NCBI RefSeq assembly: GCF_000018285.1
Contig: NC_009901.1
Location: forward strand, 3,471,001 to 3,535,000
Length of the DNA stretch: 64,000 nucleotides
Origin: Shewanella pealeana ATCC 700345
Lineage (GTDB): Bacteria > Pseudomonadota > Gammaproteobacteria > Enterobacterales > Shewanellaceae
Reading direction: 5' to 3'
The notes beneath the pieces were generated by a model, which was not told the origin of the DNA, made no database searches, and saw only the letters and a program-made list of their open reading frames with translations. The position numbers and the translations under genes are program-made. Shown here piece by piece: positions 1 to 7,154 of the stretch; position 1 is the first letter of the stretch, and the number at the start of each line of letters is the position of its first letter.

Positions 1-213
1 TGGCTTATCGCGCCAGCACCAATCTTTGAGCGTGAAGTAGTAGATAAAGAATTAACTGAAATTAATTTATCAGTCAAAGAAATGGCAATCGATTTATCCG
101 TAATTGAGCTGAGTAAGCGACAACGCTCGCCGATGGCGGAGAAATTTATCAGCTTATGTGAAGAATATTTTTTCAACGAAAGTCAAAATAAAATAAGCAA
201 ATGTACAATGTGA
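1..213 (+). CDS. LysR-family transcriptional regulator, C-terminal fragment (cut by window start)
   Basis: Frame 1 is open from base 1 to a TGA at 211-213, giving 70 residues that begin WLIAPAPIFERE. The ending, with an SP-x-A-x-x-F-I-x-x-C/L pattern (RSPMAEKFISLCEEYF), is typical of the last helix of a LysR effector-binding domain, where a conserved aromatic and the RxSPAxxxFI motif close the fold. The DNA-binding helix-turn-helix and most of the sensor domain lie outside the window, so the regulated genes and the inducer cannot be inferred. The family call rests on this short tail only. The reading frame itself is clear. Confidence 0.6.
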   Translation, partial: WLIAPAPIFEREVVDKELTEINLSVKEMAIDLSVIELSKRQRSPMAEKFISLCEEYFFNESQNKISKCTM

Positions 214-629
214 ATGCCATCGTTCAAATTAAATTAATAACCACCCATATTAAATCAGTCATGGCCGCATTTACACTTAGTTAGAAAAGCGCAACCTTTG
301 CGTTAAGAGCTGAAAGATAGTTTGTGATCACAGCGTTACAACTAAGGGGCTAGCTCATTTCTGGACAAAAGCTATTCACCGCGAATAAAGGCTGCAATTC
401 GCAGTAAGCTCAGATGTCGCTACTTCTGTGGAACGCTATAAAGCCGTCCTTGGCCGCTCTGCGGTTTCATCCTTGAAACCGAAGCCCACAGCCGTACCGA
501 CATCTGAATCATCATCCTTCCGAATTAGTTATCTCAGATGTTTCAAACTCATTTCTGGACAGGAATTGCTTAGAGTTAAAACTCTTAAAGTGATGAATCT
601 CATTAGGGAAAATATGGCAAGCGGATATA
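214..629. other. Gene-free stretch between LysR tail and cassette array
   Basis: No convincing gene is present. The stretch holds one copy of a 42-bp repeat (455-496) and a 14-bp direct repeat, CTCATTTCTGGACA, at about 354-367 and 548-561. An open frame at 428-646 runs through the repeat and into the attC site and is not taken as a gene. The right edge is the end of the last attC, so this stretch is the sequence beyond the distal end of the cassette array. Confidence 0.5.
455..496 (-). repeat. 42-bp repeat, copy 1 (inverted relative to copy at 4900)
   Basis: Read on the minus strand this segment matches 4900-4941 at 40 of 42 positions. Its centre is a hairpin, GGTTTCA-4 nt-TGAAACC. Similarity continues more weakly to the left (about 432-454), where both copies carry an ACGCT-x-TAAA pattern followed by GTCC. 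The two copies face each other and bracket the cassette array plus IS element, about 4.4 kb in all. Confidence 0.75.
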
Positions 630-726
630 AGGTAACGCCGCATTAAGGTGTGAGCGGCGCTTGGCTATACTTGAGCGAAGCGAAAGCGCCAAGCGTTGCG
701 AATCACTCTTAAATGCTTTGTTATAA
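630..726 (-). other. Integron attC recombination site (distal, cassette 3)
   Basis: On the minus strand the site begins CTTATAACAAAGC and ends GGCGTTACCT, the R'' (xxxxAAC) and R' (GTTxxxx) core sites of an attC about 97 bp long. Between them lie the complementary arms GCTTGGC and GCCAAGC around a GCTTCGCTTCGCTC-type centre. The left part resembles Vibrio and Shewanella super-integron attC sites, which start TAACAAA. It lies just after the stop codon of the 752-1459 gene, as expected for a cassette. The last base of R' deviates from GTTRRRY. Confidence 0.8.
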
Positions 727-751
727 GCCATTTTTGAAGTCACAATAATAG

Positions 752-1459
752 TTATCGCTGACTTCTATAAGTGTACTTGTTGCTATTTAGGTCTTTCTTA
801 ATACCTATATTTTGGATATTCCCGTCAGAGATAATCACTGCACTGCAATTTATAGAGTCACCTTGTTTATAGGTAAATATTACATGATGTAGGTCACCTA
901 AGAGCTTTGATGCTAAGTCCTGGGCTGTAGATTTGCAAATTGGACCAAAGCGCTCCTTGTCTTGCTCCATCTGTTCGTCATGTTCTTTCATTGCCGCCAG
1001 TTCTTCTTGGGTAAACAATGGCTTTACAGGTTGATTAGCTTCTTTTTGTTTAGCCTCAGCAATAGCCTTACGCTTAGCTACCAACGACGGTGCTGGTATA
1101 GGAGCGTGATAAACTTTAACTTTGACCTTGTCAGTAGAAAAGTCTAGCTGAGTGTAGAGAGGACTACGACTCATAGTTATGCTGTCACCTTTCCATATTA
1201 TAGCTTGGCAACCAAGCACAGCTCCCTCACGATAGAGAACCTTAACTTCTCTCGCCTGAGTAGGGTGATTCAAAGACTTTACGTGATCAGACCATTTCAC
1301 AGCAGGATCATTTTTAAATGCATTAGACACATTTTTACAGTGGGTTAAGTCTGAAATTTGTTTAACGTCTGCGTGGGCATTTGAAGAGACTGAAATATTA
1401 AGACTAAAGACTATTGCCAGTGAGGATATTGATTTGCATGATTTTAGCTTCGCGAACAT
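752..1459 (-). CDS. Cassette-borne secreted protein of unknown function
   Basis: This 235-residue protein starts with a signal peptide: a basic N-terminus, a hydrophobic stretch IAIVFSL-like at residues 14-26, and an AHA-D cleavage site near residue 31. The mature part has two similar modules. Each is a Cys followed by a helix, a predicted beta-strand, and a second Cys in GCQAIIW or NCSAVII (residues about 41-85 and 174-215). They are joined by a lysine/glutamate-rich linker, residues 128-168. Paired cysteines suggest a disulfide in the periplasm. I do not recognise the family. The stop codon lies 26 bp from an attC site, so it is the gene of integron cassette 3. AAGGTG about 10 bp before the ATG could be the ribosome site. 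Confidence 0.75.
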   Translation of the reverse strand: MFAKLKSCKSISSLAIVFSLNISVSSNAHADVKQISDLTHCKNVSNAFKNDPAVKWSDHVKSLNHPTQAREVKVLYREGAVLGCQAIIWKGDSITMSRSPLYTQLDFSTDKVKVKVYHAPIPAPSLVAKRKAIAEAKQKEANQPVKPLFTQEELAAMKEHDEQMEQDKERFGPICKSTAQDLASKLLGDLHHVIFTYKQGDSINCSAVIISDGNIQNIGIKKDLNSNKYTYRSQR

Positions 1460-1578
1460 AGCCTAAATACACCTTATTTTTATTACTCAGCCACAGTCTA
1501 AGAGTAAGGGTTGTGATGACAATTAAAACGTAGTTTAACAGAATGAAGCCCCGAATCTGAGATAAACTCTCTCATGGC

Positions 1579-1660
1579 TTATAACGCCCAAATAATGGGC
1601 TAAAATGGAGCGAAGCGAACAGCCCGCTGTTTTTAGTCCTGATTAATTTGCTTGTTAGCT
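1579..1660 (-). other. Integron attC recombination site (cassette 2)
   Basis: Minus strand: R'' AGCTAAC begins the site next to the stop codon of the preceding gene (1661-1663), and R' in GGGCGTTATAAGCC ends it. The arms include GGGCT/AGCCC around a TTCGCTTCGCTCC centre, the same central motif as the other two sites. At about 82 bp it falls within the normal attC range. Confidence 0.8.
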
Positions 1661-2674
1661 TTAATTGTATTCCGAATACTGTTCAATTTGTCTTTTAAGG
1701 CCATTCATAACAGTATTTATAAGCGTATTAGGCCAGCCATATACTGCATAAGTGTTGAAGCTGCCTTGATTAATAATTTGCTTTCTACAATTCCAAGCAT
1801 TAGGAATGCCACTCGGAAATGAATCAGGGTGCACACCAAATTGCGCTTCTAAATTGTGCGTGTATAGGTTTCTAACTTCATACAAATACTTCTTCTTATC
1901 TGCTTCATTGCCAAATTCGGAAGTATCGTCATTAATTCCATTTTGATAAATTCTTATAGAGTTCAACAGTTCATTCAGATGATTTTTATCAAGTATGTTA
2001 TCAATGAAATTAAAAAAGGAGTTTTTGACTCCATATAACCTCTGATATTCTGAATGGTATAGCTCTGCTATTTTGTCTTGAGCTGTGTTTGTTGGTATTA
2101 AAACGTTGTCTCTTTCTGATTTATACTTACTCCCTTTAATCCAGCCTCCAAAATCAGTATATCTTTCTTTTTGACCCAGTAGGTCGAAACAAGTAAGACA
2201 GTGATATTCTATCAGCGGAGACCAATGAGAAGACAATCCTCGGCCCACATCAGGATTCATAAGAATTCTGCACAAATCCATTCTGTTAAGAACTCGCACC
2301 CATTTTCTAAATTGCTGACACTCAAGCTCCCTTGTTTTATGTAACTGCTTTGAACGAATCTTATTAGCAGAATACATAACGGATTTTTGAACCACATTCT
2401 TTGATACTTTATTTTCTACAAAGTGACCATTTAACTCGCCAAAGATATAATCGACTTCACCTTCGATATTAAGTGATCCGTCATGAACTTGAATAACGCA
2501 GCTTTTTTTTGCAATGTGCCCAATATAATATTTTTCAAACTTCTTCTTTGGGTGCAAGGCTACTTCTTTAGTATTTTCATTCACATATATGGCATCACCC
2601 AACTTTAAATAATCTATATTTAATTCACATTCAAAACGAAACGCTGTGTCGTAATATATTGTAACTAAGGTCAT
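1661..2674 (-). CDS. Cassette-borne hypothetical protein, possible HEPN-like C-terminus
   Basis: ATG at 2672-2674 is chosen because AGGA lies 5 bp upstream. A GTG start at 2698 would add eight residues. The product is about 337 residues, soluble and rich in Asn, Tyr and Lys. The N-terminal 90 residues look like beta strands. The rest is helical, with a CLTC pair near residue 160 (ATG numbering) and EVRNLYTHNLEAQ near residue 270. R-x4-H in a helix is the hallmark of HEPN domains, found in many RNases and toxin or defence proteins, but a six-residue pattern alone is weak evidence. The family is not recognised. The stop codon touches attC 1579-1660, making this cassette 2. Its low GC contrasts with the core genes. 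Confidence 0.7.
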   Translation of the reverse strand: MTLVTIYYDTAFRFECELNIDYLKLGDAIYVNENTKEVALHPKKKFEKYYIGHIAKKSCVIQVHDGSLNIEGEVDYIFGELNGHFVENKVSKNVVQKSVMYSANKIRSKQLHKTRELECQQFRKWVRVLNRMDLCRILMNPDVGRGLSSHWSPLIEYHCLTCFDLLGQKERYTDFGGWIKGSKYKSERDNVLIPTNTAQDKIAELYHSEYQRLYGVKNSFFNFIDNILDKNHLNELLNSIRIYQNGINDDTSEFGNEADKKKYLYEVRNLYTHNLEAQFGVHPDSFPSGIPNAWNCRKQIINQGSFNTYAVYGWPNTLINTVMNGLKRQIEQYSEYN

Positions 2675-2728
2675 GACATTCCTATGCTTTATAATCACCC
2701 ACTGACATTCAAGCGTTCCTCATACGAA

Positions 2729-2815
2729 AGCTAACGCCTTTAGCAGCGGCCGAGCAAAGCGAGGTCCAGACCAGCCGTCTTTTTGGCTGGGCCATGCTGG
2801 CTAAACTTGTTAGTT
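2729..2815 (-). other. Integron attC recombination site (cassette 1)
   Basis: On the minus strand the site begins AACTAACAAG, 5 bp after the stop of the 2820-3104 gene, and ends AAAGGCGTTAGCT. The internal arms pair CCAGCC-type with GGCTGG, with CTTTGCTCGGCC in the centre. About 87 bp. Core sites and orientation agree with the other two attC sites. Confidence 0.8.
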
Positions 2816-2819
2816 GCAT

Positions 2820-3104
2820 TTATTTTCTAGGCCCCAATATTACTCTTTTTATGGTGTTCTTGTTGTAGTTACCACCATATGACATTACCGCTTTGTGGAA
2901 CCGAGCCCCTGCCAAGTAAAACGGGAATAGAAAGACCGCCAACCACAACAGAAATAGCAGAACAAAAAGCGGAGCAGACCAATTTGAAATACTTACATCA
3001 GCTGCCCTTGAAATCATAGTGCCAGTTGTAAGAGCAACATATAATTGATAGCAGGCAAAAAGCCACAACAATGTACCGAAAAATATGTTCCAAGTTTTAT
3101 TCAT
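2820..3104 (-). CDS. Cassette-borne small membrane protein
   Basis: The ATG at 3102-3104 gives 94 residues. A TTG at 3113 is possible, but it lies inside the cassette boundary core. Two hydrophobic helices are visible (about residues 7-28 and 43-66), separated by a short polar loop, and the C-terminus is basic (KNTIKRVILGPRK), suggesting an inner-membrane protein with a cytoplasmic tail. No family recognised. It is the first gene of the three-cassette array. It has no obvious ribosome site, which is common in cassettes, and is followed directly by attC 2729-2815. Confidence 0.65.
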   Translation of the reverse strand: MNKTWNIFFGTLLWLFACYQLYVALTTGTMISRAADVSISNWSAPLFVLLFLLWLAVFLFPFYLAGARFHKAVMSYGGNYNKNTIKRVILGPRK

Positions 3105-3111
3105 AGTAAGC

Positions 3112-3118
3112 AACTAAC
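3112..3118 (-). other. Cassette boundary core site (attI or upstream attC edge)
   Basis: Minus-strand GTTAGTT here is the 5' junction of cassette 1. Upstream of it (3119-3190) there is no clear attC arm pairing, so this could be an attI or a decayed attC. No integrase gene is found beside it. Confidence 0.45.
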
Positions 3119-3578
3119 AGCTTATTATCTAGCTGCTCGATAATCTTCCGGCTAAAATTCAACTTAGCAGCAACCATAACAAGGCAACCGACTGTTTTAT
3201 ATTGATAAAACTAAAATATAAGACCAATTTTATTAATATCAAACCCGCAAAAGTGAGCATCTTGATGTCGAGAGGTCTCTACAATCTTTTACCAATAATT
3301 GTAAATTCAATAAGTTATCAAAAAACTAGAAGTTTATCGAGCATAAATCACCCGATTTTTGCTCACTTTACTCACGAGTCATCAACGTACAATTATAACT
3401 GTATATCTATCTAGTACTTTAAAGTCAGATCTGAGTGCCCAAGACATTAGAAAATATAAGGCGCTATTGCAGTTCTCCGGTCGAAAATTTCTATCGCTAA
3501 ATCGTTTTGGGGCATTTCCTCGTTAGAAACCGAACAGCTACAGCCAAAAGGTTCCACCAATTATCCCGTGTAGATAAT
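3119..3578. other. Gene-free AT-rich stretch between cassette array and IS element
   Basis: No gene is supported. The 70-codon frame at 3202-3414 is AT-rich, lacks a ribosome site and resembles nothing known. A 10-bp inverted pair, AAAGTGAGCA at about 3252-3261 and its complement near 3358-3367, is about 100 bp apart. A segment near 3463-3535 with CGTTAGAAAC at one end is only faintly attC-like. Confidence 0.4.
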
Positions 3579-4892
3579 TGGACTCCCCACTCTTTAATTC
3601 GTTACGGTATAAGTCAATTCTCACGAGATTTCGGAGTTTAAAATGAAAGGTACGATTGTTGGCGTTGATCTGGCTAAAAATGTAATTCAAGTTTGTGTCT
3701 TCACAAATAACAAGGTGCACTCAAATACTGAAATGACACCGAATGAATTTATCGACTGGCTGGCTAACTTTGCCACCGTAACCATCGTGTTCGAAGCTTG
3801 TGGAATGTCTAATTACTGGAAACAAAAAGCAATGACGTTTGGCCATGAGGCTAAGTTAATTTCAGCAAAGTTAGTCTCAGCTGTCAGGCAAAATCAAAAA
3901 ACAGACAAAAATGATGCTTTAGCGATTGTTCAGGCGGCACTCTTGCCCGAGGTCAACTTCATCACGGGTAAATCAGTCGAGCAGCAGCAACTGCAATCTA
4001 TTATGAGACTACGAGAGCTGGCTATTAAACAAAAAACGGCGATGACTAACCAGCTCACTTCATTATTAGCAGAGTTTAATCTGATGACGTCAACCAAACA
4101 TGGCGGCTTACGCGGTGTGATTGAATCAACGTTAGAAGACGCTGAAAATGATTTTTCTTCTGAGTTTCGTAACGCTCTTGCGGCGGCCTGGCAACAGTAT
4201 TTAGCTGTCGTCACATCTATAGCAACTTATGACCAGTGCTTGGAAAAGTCACTTAACACTCATCCTGAGGCTAAAAAACTATTAAAAATTGAAGGGGTGG
4301 GTACTCTCAATGCTATTAATCTTTATATCGCATTAGGTTGCGCTGATATTGGTGTTGTTTCCACAGGAAAAGATGCATCTGCCTGTATTGGATTAACGCC
4401 GATTCAATATTCTTCAGGTGGAAAGGCCAAACTGGGGTCCATAGGAAAACACGTTAAGAATAGCATTCTCAGAAGCCAGTTAATCACAGGTGCGTTGTCA
4501 GCGGTTAGTCAAATGGTCAAAAGAGAACCCAAAACGACGAAGGAGCGCTGGGTTCAGGCTTTGGTTGAGCGACGGGGTAAGAAATGCGCCGCGGTGGCGT
4601 TAGCCAATAAGACGGTCAGAACTGCCTATGCCATGCTTACACAGGGTACAGAATATAAAGCAGAGTTAATTTCAGCGTAAAAGCGTTCAAACAACAAAAA
4701 TGCACAATCGAAGATTAAAATCAGCCAGTTAAGGTAGCCCGTATCAAAGAGTCTTGAACTCGTCGTGTAGAATTATCAACTGGTTCGCGTAAATATCATA
4801 GAGCCTGAGTTCGCTACTCAATTGAGAGCTCGTACATAAGTTCGCATTTATTCTTTAAGAGTGCCTGTTTGTTGTTGACACAGGGGAGTCCA
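3579..4892 (+). mobile_element. IS110-family insertion sequence, IS1111 type
   Basis: A single transposase gene is enclosed by an inverted repeat: TGGACTCCCC at 3579-3588 and GGGGAGTCCA at 4883-4892. Such repeats are present in the IS1111 subgroup and absent from classical IS110 elements. The element is about 1.3 kb and the transposase is full length, so it may be active. In this group true ends often lie a few bases beyond the repeats, so the limits are approximate. No target duplication is expected or seen. Some IS1111 relatives insert in attC sites, and this copy sits 0.46 kb from a cassette boundary. Confidence 0.85.
3643..4680 (+). CDS. IS110/IS1111-family transposase
   Basis: This 345-residue protein has the DEDD (RuvC-like) catalytic set of IS110 transposases: Asp9 in VGVDLAKN, Glu51 in VFEACG, and Asp88/Asp91 in KTDKNDA. 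The C-terminal Transposase_20 part has a helix-hairpin-helix, IEGVGTLNAINL (about residues 216-227), and the GLTPIQYSSGGKAKLGSIGK block with the conserved serine region. Length and motifs are intact. It moves the element by a mechanism unlike DDE transposases and leaves no long target duplication. The start is ATG after CGGAG. It is the only gene inside the 3579-4892 element. Confidence 0.93.
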   Translation: MKGTIVGVDLAKNVIQVCVFTNNKVHSNTEMTPNEFIDWLANFATVTIVFEACGMSNYWKQKAMTFGHEAKLISAKLVSAVRQNQKTDKNDALAIVQAALLPEVNFITGKSVEQQQLQSIMRLRELAIKQKTAMTNQLTSLLAEFNLMTSTKHGGLRGVIESTLEDAENDFSSEFRNALAAAWQQYLAVVTSIATYDQCLEKSLNTHPEAKKLLKIEGVGTLNAINLYIALGCADIGVVSTGKDASACIGLTPIQYSSGGKAKLGSIGKHVKNSILRSQLITGALSAVSQMVKREPKTTKERWVQALVERRGKKCAAVALANKTVRTAYAMLTQGTEYKAELISA

Positions 4893-4899
4893 CATAAGA
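4681..4899. other. IS right-hand noncoding end
   Basis: About 200 bp between the transposase stop and the right inverted repeat. Long noncoding ends of this kind are normal in IS110 relatives, where they can encode guide or bridge RNAs. No specific structure could be confirmed by eye. Confidence 0.4.
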
Positions 4900-4941
4900 T
4901 ACGGCTGCGGGCTTCGGTTTCAGGGATGAAACCGCAGAGCG
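4900..4941 (+). repeat. 42-bp repeat, copy 2
   Basis: It matches 455-496 in inverted orientation at 40 of 42 positions and contains the hairpin CGGTTTCA-GGGA-TGAAACCG. It begins 7 bp after the right inverted repeat of the IS. The following sequence (to about 5060) continues as a longer repeat-like unit without a gene. Confidence 0.75.
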
Positions 4942-5068
4942 TATAGGGACATATTTACAGCGTCTCGCAGCAGTATCTGCACATGCCCGCTGGAGGCGAT
5001 TGATAGCCATGAAGCTAAAATGAAGAACACGTTTCCCCGTAGAGCCAGATCAGAGACAATGTGATGGT

Positions 5069-5192
5069 CAAGAGGGGGAAGCTGTTGCCCCCCTCTTGCC
5101 CAGGTGTGGGATGGAATCCCACGACGTTTATCAAGCGCAGCTTGATTGCTTAAGTTCAGGCGCAGCCTGATACCCTACTAGGGCTAAAGCCC
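5069..5192. repeat. Run of five tandem hairpins
   Basis: Five separate perfect inverted repeats follow each other: 5069-5098 (CAAGAGGGGG arms), 5106-5122 (GTGGGAT, loop GGA), 5130-5146 (ATCAAGC, loop GCA), 5156-5170 (TCAGGC, loop GCA) and 5181-5192 (GGGCT, loop AA). They fill the space downstream of lemA and may help stop or stabilise its transcript, but no T-tract follows any stem. Confidence 0.7.
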
Positions 5193-5203
5193 AGGCCAAT
5201 GGG

Positions 5204-5770
5204 CTATAAATTAGGTTTATACTCAAACCCAGCTTGTGCTTCACTATCACTAAAGCTTGCGATTTTCTGCTTACGTACCAAGATGCTATTAATAAGCGAG
5301 CCAGGGAACATCTCAATGGCGTTGTTAAAGTCTTCTACATTGGCGTTGAAAATACGAATTGCCGCACCAATCTGCTCTTGTTGCTCGCTAATTTCTGCCA
5401 TCAATTTCATGTACACATCAGATGCTTTAAGCTCTGGATAAGCTTCTACTGTGACTTTAAGGCCTTGCAATAACTCATTGGTGCGCTGCTCAGCTGCTGC
5501 GAGCTTTGCGGTATCAACACCGGCGCTCATATCAGCAATGGCGCTACGTAGCTCAGTCACCTTGGTTAATACTTCAGACTCGTGCAGTTTATATTGCTCG
5601 ACTAACTGCTCAACCAGAGGAATAATCTTATTCTTCTGGCGCTCTTGAGTCAGTACCGACGCCCATGCGCGATCCACAGCGTTATGTTTACCGATAATGC
5701 CGTTGTACACCATGATGATCGCGACGACCACTACGGCAACAACAATCAAGCCTATTACTGAACTATCCAT
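5204..5770 (-). CDS. lemA: LemA family protein
   Basis: This 188-residue protein has one N-terminal transmembrane helix (residues about 5-24, IGLIVVAVVVVAIIMVY) followed by YNGIIGKHNAVDRAWASV and long amphipathic helices, the architecture of the LemA family. The NxLVxxxNxVxxAWAxV block is the family signature. LemA proteins are membrane-anchored helical bundles of unclear biochemical role. The gene lies downstream of two DUF3137 membrane-protein genes on the same strand, 121 bp away. LemA and DUF3137 genes co-occur in several proteobacteria, so a shared envelope function is a reasonable inference. Confidence 0.9.
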   Translation of the reverse strand: MDSSVIGLIVVAVVVVAIIMVYNGIIGKHNAVDRAWASVLTQERQKNKIIPLVEQLVEQYKLHESEVLTKVTELRSAIADMSAGVDTAKLAAAEQRTNELLQGLKVTVEAYPELKASDVYMKLMAEISEQQEQIGAAIRIFNANVEDFNNAIEMFPGSLINSILVRKQKIASFSDSEAQAGFEYKPNL

Positions 5771-5806
5771 TTAACTTTCCTTTTTATCTTTTCTTTGACT
5801 AGTAGA

Positions 5807-5848
5807 GGGTATAACTCACTGGCTATAACCGAATGGGTATAACTGGGT
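5807..5848. repeat. Three imperfect 14-bp tandem repeats
   Basis: GGGTATAACTCACT, GGCTATAACCGAAT and GGGTATAACTGGGT lie head to tail between the DUF3137 gene and lemA. They share the core GGxTATAAC. They could be a duplicated -10-like or binding element upstream of lemA, or neutral sequence. Confidence 0.6.
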
Positions 5849-5891
5849 AAATTGTTTTGGGCTTAAAACGATTAAATACCTTGCCACCTAT

Positions 5892-7154
5892 TTAAGCGCT
5901 GACCTTAAAGTTGTTATCGCTATATCGCATCATCTCGTGCACTATTTCGAGCATTTGGTTCATTTGCTTTAACTCGGTATGTCCTGCTAATTCTTCGGCA
6001 AAGGCTTTAGGATTATCTAAACCATGTACCCGTTTAACCGCTAGTAAGTCATCGGTTACCGCCAAACACAGTCGTCCTTGTTGACCGAACTCAAATACTG
6101 GCTTTTTTAACTGCTTAGCAAATACAGCGAGCTTTTCTTCAACCGCAGGCGATAGCAAACGTGCTGCAACCATCAACTCCTTGGCATGCACTCGATATTG
6201 GCGATTAAACTCATTAGAAGCACTTTTATAGCGTTCACCTCGGCGTTTAATGCCAAAGTCATTGCTAATACTCATGTCCTCTGCAAACGGAAAATCTAAT
6301 AACACACCGTGGCGATAGTAGCTGTCTCTAACCGTTCGCGTAGTGGTTTTACCATTAGCGTCAGTGGTGGTTTCAGTGCGCTTTACAATGTAGTGAAAAC
6401 GATACAGCTGATAATCAAATTGATGAATATCGCCTTGATAAGTGCTTTTATAGAGGCTTTGAATTTCTCGTAGATCATTACCACGATCAAACTCTTTAAA
6501 ACTGGCTTCTAACTCTTTAGCCAGCTTTTTGCCCTCAAATGGCACTGCTTGTAGATTATTATTAAACAGCGCATCTTTTAAAAAGATGTTATCCGACAGC
6601 TTGTTACGCCACTTCATTCGGCTTCTAAGCCAAAACAGTATAATTACGCCTATCACGCCATTATGGGCAGCAAAACCTGAGCTCGGATACCACAAGCCCA
6701 AAAACGAGGCTAAGGTATCGAAATACATATCCCAATACCAATGCGGCCATTGTGGGATAAGATTTAGCGCCGCGCCCACAGCTGCCATCAATAGCATCCG
6801 TCCCCATTGTGGGCCGGGGATAGGTAAGCACTTACCCTTGTCTTCAAAATAGCGGGTTAATGTTGCTAAGCCCAACATCGGGTACCAGATCACACTGTAG
6901 CCCAGTGCGCTTTTAAGGATCTGCATCACAAAATCGGGGACCACTAACCCCAACTCAAAAGCTATCGGCAACAAGGCGAAAAACAACGAAAGCGCGCAGA
7001 AAAAACGATACCAGTTATCCCGGTAATCTAGTGGCCCCTCATGGTGCTCGACTCGATGCACTAATGCTATCAAGTCATCTTGGCTTTTTGCTGCTTCAAC
7101 ATCACCGCGAATAGCCGCAATATTGCGAGTCACTTGAGCGTTATAAGCCAGCAT
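5892..7154 (-). CDS. DUF3137-family membrane protein (second of tandem pair)
   Basis: The start at ATG 7152-7154 (MLAYNAQVTRN) is preferred because it aligns with the paralogue's start and follows GGGAG about 9 bp upstream. A start at 7175 adds seven residues. The 420-residue product has an N-terminal helix (SQDDLIALVHRVEHHEGPLD), two pairs of hydrophobic segments (residues about 50-160), and a soluble C-terminal half containing DALFNN, the repeated FDYQLYRFHYIVKRT-type strands and LLDFPFA. These are DUF3137 features. The function is unknown. It overlaps the end of the upstream paralogue by 14 bp, so the two are translated from one mRNA. lemA follows. Confidence 0.82.
   Translation of the reverse strand: MLAYNAQVTRNIAAIRGDVEAAKSQDDLIALVHRVEHHEGPLDYRDNWYRFFCALSLFFALLPIAFELGLVVPDFVMQILKSALGYSVIWYPMLGLATLTRYFEDKGKCLPIPGPQWGRMLLMAAVGAALNLIPQWPHWYWDMYFDTLASFLGLWYPSSGFAAHNGVIGVIILFWLRSRMKWRNKLSDNIFLKDALFNNNLQAVPFEGKKLAKELEASFKEFDRGNDLREIQSLYKSTYQGDIHQFDYQLYRFHYIVKRTETTTDANGKTTTRTVRDSYYRHGVLLDFPFAEDMSISNDFGIKRRGERYKSASNEFNRQYRVHAKELMVAARLLSPAVEEKLAVFAKQLKKPVFEFGQQGRLCLAVTDDLLAVKRVHGLDNPKAFAEELAGHTELKQMNQMLEIVHEMMRYSDNNFKVSA

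Noticed and set aside
428..646. 72-codon open frame
   Set aside because: It runs through the 42-bp repeat and into the attC site, has no ribosome site and no recognisable product.
3202..3414. 70-codon open frame beside the cassette array
   Set aside because: AT-rich chance frame without ribosome site or homology, not followed by an attC site.
3463..3535. Possible fourth attC near the IS left end
   Set aside because: CGTTAGAAAC at one end is suggestive, but the opposite core and the paired arms are missing.
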